Positions 47,401 to 53,400 of a stretch of DNA of 62,000 nt are shown here, piece after piece. Each line of letters opens with the position of its first letter. Position 1 is the stretch's first letter. The position numbers were made by a program, and so were the translations under genes. A model generated the notes under the pieces. The model saw only the letters and a program-made list of their open reading frames with translations, was not told where the DNA came from and made no database searches. This DNA is from Cryptomeria japonica (Eukaryota; Streptophyta; Pinopsida; Cupressales; Cupressaceae), in NCBI RefSeq assembly GCF_030272615.1, contig NC_081410.1:228568915-228630914 (forward strand). Reading direction: 5' to 3'.

Positions 47401-50400
47401 CCATAAGAAGGCCAGAGACCAATTCATCTTCAGACCCCAGTTCGCCCGATGGTGCCATAGATTTGGATTGCATACCTGCTCCGCCTTCCCAGAGTGACAT
47501 AGAGGCATTCCAAGCCAATGATCCTCCTGCTCCAGATATGCCGGACACCGAGCAAAAGGGCCCCAATCCGACTAAGCCGGGTGACCAGATAGAGGAAGGA
47601 GAAATCCCATCCACCCAGGGGATCGAAGTGCATGAACCTACCCAGCAGAGCCGCCATGAATTACTACTCCTCCATGCAGCCAAGGACGACTCAACTGTCG
47701 AAGGGGAACAAAGAACAGACGAGATCCATGAGCTCGAGGGAACCAAGGAGCCACCATCACAGGAAGATATCAGACAATTATTCAGTGAGATAGGGGAGAA
47801 CTCAGATGCAAACAAAGAGCTTCCTCCTTCTTCCACCCCTCCGATGGCGGGACAGCTGTTAATTTGTGATCAGCCAGTTGAAAGTATGGGAGCACAAGGT
47901 GCTATCTTAACCCTATCCTCAACCCAGACGGTGCCTCAAGAGTGGCTGATCGCCAGAGCTCAGCGTAGGGCCGCCACCAAGGCGCCCATCGACCTTGAAG
48001 ACATCTTCTCACGAATGGATCAAACAAAAGCAAAAGGGAAGAAGAAACCGAGAACATACTCTAAGATAACCAAGGATGGGCAAAGGAACCGCACTCTTCA
48101 TATTGCTACCCCGCCCGTAAACAAGCTAGCAGATCAAATAACCCTGGCAGATTATAGCATTACGACTGTCCCCATCGGACGAGCTACAAAAGAGCAAGAA
48201 AAGGAGGAATTTAAGGACTCGGTGCAAAACATACTCAGACAGCTCGAGGAAATCACGGCTGAAAAGGACATGTATCGAGCCCGTGCTGAACAAGCCGAGG
48301 GATACATCGATAAGCTCCTACGGCCACTACACAACCCCTCTGAATCCCATATTCCCCCAATGGCATTGGCGCAGAGGACCACAACTGAATTTGAAGGAAT
48401 CCGGGATACCGCAAAGGCCGTTAAGGAATGGGTGCAAGACATCAAGAAAAAGGGAGAACAGATCCTCAAAGAAGTAAAGGAAATGGCTCTCCATCGAGAG
48501 CTCACTCTCGTCAGGTTGTTGGAAGTAAAGAGAGAATCCCTCCACATGCATGAAGTAGCGGCCTCTACCCTTCCCCTCCTAAGAGCTCTTTTCTGGACAC
48601 ATACACAAATTCCCACACTGCCTAACATCTTGAGTCCCCATAGCATCAGTGTTCTCAAGGAATGGTATTGGACCGTCACCATGAAGAACGATGCCCAGGA
48701 AATTATTGACAAAGAAAATGACGCGTGTGAGGCGATTCTGGGGAACATGCAAGAACTAGGCAAGACCATCCTCCGATCAATGGTTTCGGGGTGGATAAAT
48801 GACCTGTCCGACAGTGTAATCCGGCCGGATTGGGAGGGAAGATTGGGAGCAGATAAGGCTTCTTATTCCATTGAAGACTTAAGTTTTGCTGGTCAGTTCC
48901 ATTCAGACATATTATGCTTCGAGCGTAATCGCTCCAGCTGGAAGGACGGTTTAAGGCACGTGGACCAGTATCTCGAAGGCATGCAATACAAAATTCGCCA
49001 CCCTCCCATGCCACCTTTTAATCCCCTCTTCCAATTATGCATCAAGTTTCAGGAATATGTCCGCGAGGAACGAGCAGCAGGTCGTGATTTATGGCGAGAA
49101 TACCTGCATGGCGAAGACCAGTTTCTGCAAAAGGAATGTGAAACCAGAATAGAGAAAGCAGTTTCTCAAAAATGCTTTTTTCCCTCCAAGTCTTAAAAAG
49201 TGCACTTTTGTCCCAAAAGGGTGACAGTTGACTTTTGGTCAACATATTGTAAAGTTTTTTGTGCACCTCCCCTTTTTGGATTATTTCAAAGTTGTAATTA
49301 TCCTTTGGTAGTTATTGCTCCTTTTGAGTAGTTGTAGATATTTATCTCCCTATTTATGAGTGTGGGTCCCTCTTTTTGTAAGGATGAATCTGGGCCACTT
49401 GTTTAGATTAGATCTTGGCCATTCATCCATTTTTGGAAACCTATTTAAGGGGACTGGTTTTCCCTCATTTGGGAGGAAGTTCTTGAATTGTTGCGAAAGC
49501 TCTGAAGAAATTTTGCAGGAATTAATACAATGGATTGAAATTACCTTCAAATTTCCTTGTGAGTGCATGGTCTCCTTCTTCATTTAAATTAGAAAGCTTT
49601 TAATTATGTCTGTTCATTTTACACAGCAGTTCTTACCAAGCATCTGATAGAATCTCCACAGTCCATACCATTAGAGGATAGCTGATTGCTTTTTTTCCTT
49701 TCTGCATGGTTAATCTGGGCTATTTTATGATTCAGTTCGATTATCAAAAGTACACGTATCATGAATATAGAAGTTCTAATATTGTATTTGGTAATATGAA
49801 AATCTGGTTTCTCCTTTGAAGATTGCACTAAGTTTATGCAAACATTGTGTCTGAATGACTGATGATGCTTAACCTGGTTTCCTGGAGGTGTCTGTCTGCT
49901 TGGGTAAATCTGTTGTCCTAGTTAATATTTACTGTTCTCTCTCGCTACCCTTCCTTTCTTTCCTCCCAATTTTATCCTTTTTTTAGAAATCCAGTCTTGC
50001 TAAATCAGCTTCAAATAAATCAACATCACCTGAAAGAAAACCAAAAGAGGTCCCTGGGAATTCGCATATGAAATTACTAATCAAACGTAAGCCCCCTTGT
50101 GTTTCCAGCATAAACACATAAAGCCACTGAGAGATCCCGCAGTCAAGACCTGACAAAAGAAACCTTGAGGTAGTCTCCTTTGATCAAACTTAGAAAACAG
50201 CATTAGAGACTTCCTTATCTCAAGAGAGAGTAGGATAATCAGTCGGCTATTCTATTCTGCGTTGGCCGTATGGAGTTTGCAGCAATGCGATTTCAGACAC
50301 GTCAACAGTATGATTCGGAATTCTTTGTTTGTCCACATAGTTTGCTTCAAGAGGACATGGTGTCACCTATTCCAAAGAACCATTTGAAGGCTTGCATCAT

Positions 50401-53400
50401 ACACTTGATGGATCAGCCATAAGTGCTATGACTACTTATGTGGATGAAGATATAGGTCTCCGGAGTCTCCAAGTAGAGTAAGGGCAAGCATTTATGTTAG
50501 AGAGAGTTGTATGGTCCGGTTGCTTTCAAAAGATTAATTTTATAGGGTTGCCATCAAAGACAAAGGGGGAGATTGTTGGATTACTATTATTGATGTTAGA
50601 GGGCTAATCAGTGGCATAATGGGTAGAGGTTTAACATGTGCCAAATGTATGACACTTGTACCGATGTTTTTGGCAAAGGATGAATTATTTAAATGCCTAC
50701 ATGGGCCATCCCATTTATAGCACCCAAGTGGAAAAGATCAAAGAAAATATGCAAAAATAATATTTAAATTGGGATGACCCCCTCATAGGAACCGCCCCTC
50801 ATTATAGAAAAATTAAATGTATTTAAATTAATTTTTTGTTGGGTCCTAAAGAGGTACGGCCCCCTTGAAGTAAGCACCTACTTTGGGCAAGAAAAACGAA
50901 ATAATTAAATATTAAATGTTTGTTGTTTGGGCTCACCAGATTGGAGGGGTACATCTCTTGGGTGAATGGATGTCTTGGCAAGATATAAATAGAAGATTTT
51001 TGAAAGTCATTTGAACAAGAAATTATTGAATATCTTTCCCATTTCAAGAGAAAATCTAGAGCATACTTATAGCAGATTAAAGAGAAGAGTGTGAGGATAA
51101 GTTATTGCAGATTTATGAGCAGCATCTATGCAAATATTGTGAAGGGGTCTGTGAGCAGTTTTTACAAAGTACATTTGAGCAAATTTGTGAAGATATTTGG
51201 AGCAGATCTAAGAAGTTTTTGAGCATACACAAAGGTAGATTTTGGTGAAGAAAAGGATCATATAAATCATTATTTCATTGGAGGTTGGTGCTTCAAAGAG
51301 ATTGGTGTCTCTTAGAAGAGTTGGTGCTTAGTGAAGGGGATAAGTATCTACTATTGGTTGGTGCCTACAAAGATTGTAGAAGTTTCCAATATAAGCAATA
51401 TTTTTTCCATGGTTCTCGTAAGGGTTTCCACATAAATCATATGTGCATCTTGTGTTCTAAGTTTTTAGATCTTACTTGTGTGGGTGCTTTTGATTATTAC
51501 TTTGTGATTGCTAAAGTTTATAAATTGAAAAGTTGGTCTTATACTGATTCACCCCTCATCAAAGTATAAGCGTGTGTGTTTCTTCAGGGATATGCAGGTG
51601 ACAAAAATGTTTTCCATGTGCTACACAAAAGGACATTGATAGTGTATATTGCTCATCCGTGTAGTATTATACAGTTCAATACGACAGAGCTACAACATAC
51701 CATATTAGAAAATGCAATGGTACTCAAAGGTAATAACTATTTTACCTATACAATTGATCACCTAAGCAATGCATCCAAGATTGCAACAGCCTCAATATCA
51801 TCAGATCTAACACCAATTGTCTCTTCCAAGTAGACAAAAACGTGTTGCTTGTCTATTAAAAATTCCAGGGTGCCAATCAAGAAAAAACGTAGCTTCTCCA
51901 CACAGTTCACACTAATATGGTTACTAATGACAAGGCTTACGCTCCCTAATGTCAATCCTCAAATGGAGTTGCTTATAACATCACATGGTTGCTCTCAAAT
52001 CTGCCCTTTCTCTCAGATGCATTTATCTCATCTATCCTCGCTCCTATACCATATTTGCTTTCAGAGCAACACAAATAATAATATTTCTTATATTCATCAT
52101 AAAAATCGTTTGAGATAATACATTTATATAGGACAAAATCTTCCCAATATTTCTCCCATATGGTTTTACCTTATTCTAGAATTAGGGAGTTGTTAAAACA
52201 ACTCATAACAAAAACATAACAAGTTGAGAACTAACAATAGATTTCAAAAGATTTGTCAACTTCAGTTTTGGTTGGGCATGTGCCTGATTTGATTATGACA
52301 TCATCATCTACTAAGGATTTGTTGACACATAAGAAAATTTTAGAGACATGATCTTTATACATTTAATTTCTTCTTCCTATCAATTCCTATCCAGAATGGG
52401 ACGCATTCTTGCATTTGTACATGGTATATCTTCTTCCCAAAGGAAGAAATGTTGTTTGTAGGCATTGGATCATGTTTGTCTTCAAGCATTTACCATTTTT
52501 CCAGGCGGTTATACATTGTTGGGGGGAAGGGGAGGGAGGAGGAGGGCTACAGAGTCTCTCTCCTTCCTTCCCATGGAGGGACAATTGATTGTATATTTGT
52601 GATGAATATAGTACTTGGGGGGTATCATTGAGTCCTCCATTCATCACTTGCATATAATTGCATCTTTTCTCTCTTCTGGAGAGGAGTTTTGTCCTATTGG
52701 TTTTTCTCCTTTACTCCATTTGTGATAGATCTTTTGTACATGACTGCCTAAAATGGGACCCATCATGCATCATCTTCCATCCTTGCATTATTTGCATTGG
52801 TTTGTTCCTCCCTAAGTTGTACTTAAGTGGGGGGGGACGGGGGGGGGTGTTGGTGTGAATAATGTATTTACCTAACTAATTAATTAGTAGATTCTATTCA
52901 CATGTTAAGTTTACTTAGGTTCCAGAAGTCTTAGTTGTCACTGAGATCTTATCTCATTTACTTCTTGTGTCCAAGGTCATTAAATATTTATAATGTTAGT
53001 TGTCTCATTGTATAGAATTATGACACATATCACAATCTTGTCTAGTCCTACCTGTCAACCTTACCTTTATAAGCAAGGCATTGTATGTACATATTGTGAT
53101 GCATCCCACTCAATCTAATCTATTATGCCCATACCCAGGTTTTGTTTTATTTTGCTGCTCTCTTGTGGAAGGCATCTTTTTCGTTTTGCAGGTGATCTTG
53201 GAGGATTTTGTCCATTGGTGACTCTACATAGCAATTGCTGATAAGACAACTTCACCTGAACTTTGTGTTATAATTCCTGCCACTGGTTTGACTACATGCA
53301 ATTGAATATTCAGAGACTCTTTCTAGAAACGAGCTATGGTAAATCCTTTTATGCTACGAGCTCAAGCTCTTGTGTGCTAGGCTTCATCTTAACCCCTCCT

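Larger units (their letters stand above)
43410..50307 (+). mobile_element. E2: 6.9-kb TGTTG...CAACA element with intact 1210-codon ORF
   Basis: It is flanked by the perfect 5-bp duplication GTATG (43405-43409; 50308-50312). It begins TGTTGTGCGTTGCACAC and ends GACACGTCAACA. Order: two terminal hairpins, about 17 short hairpins (43656-44740), a predicted leader intron (45184-45558), the ORF 45564-49196, a TATA-like box (49442) and a terminal block shared with E1, E3 and 4332. No long direct repeats at its ends, no primer-binding site and no polymerase. It interrupts the PDS5-carrying retroelement, so it is younger than that element. Confidence 0.87.

Noticed and set aside
43410-50307. E2 as a complete LTR retrotransposon with two LTRs
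   Set aside because: The 5' 2 kb and the 3' 1 kb do not share direct repeats, and there is no primer-binding site or polymerase. Only a single-LTR or other-class reading remains.
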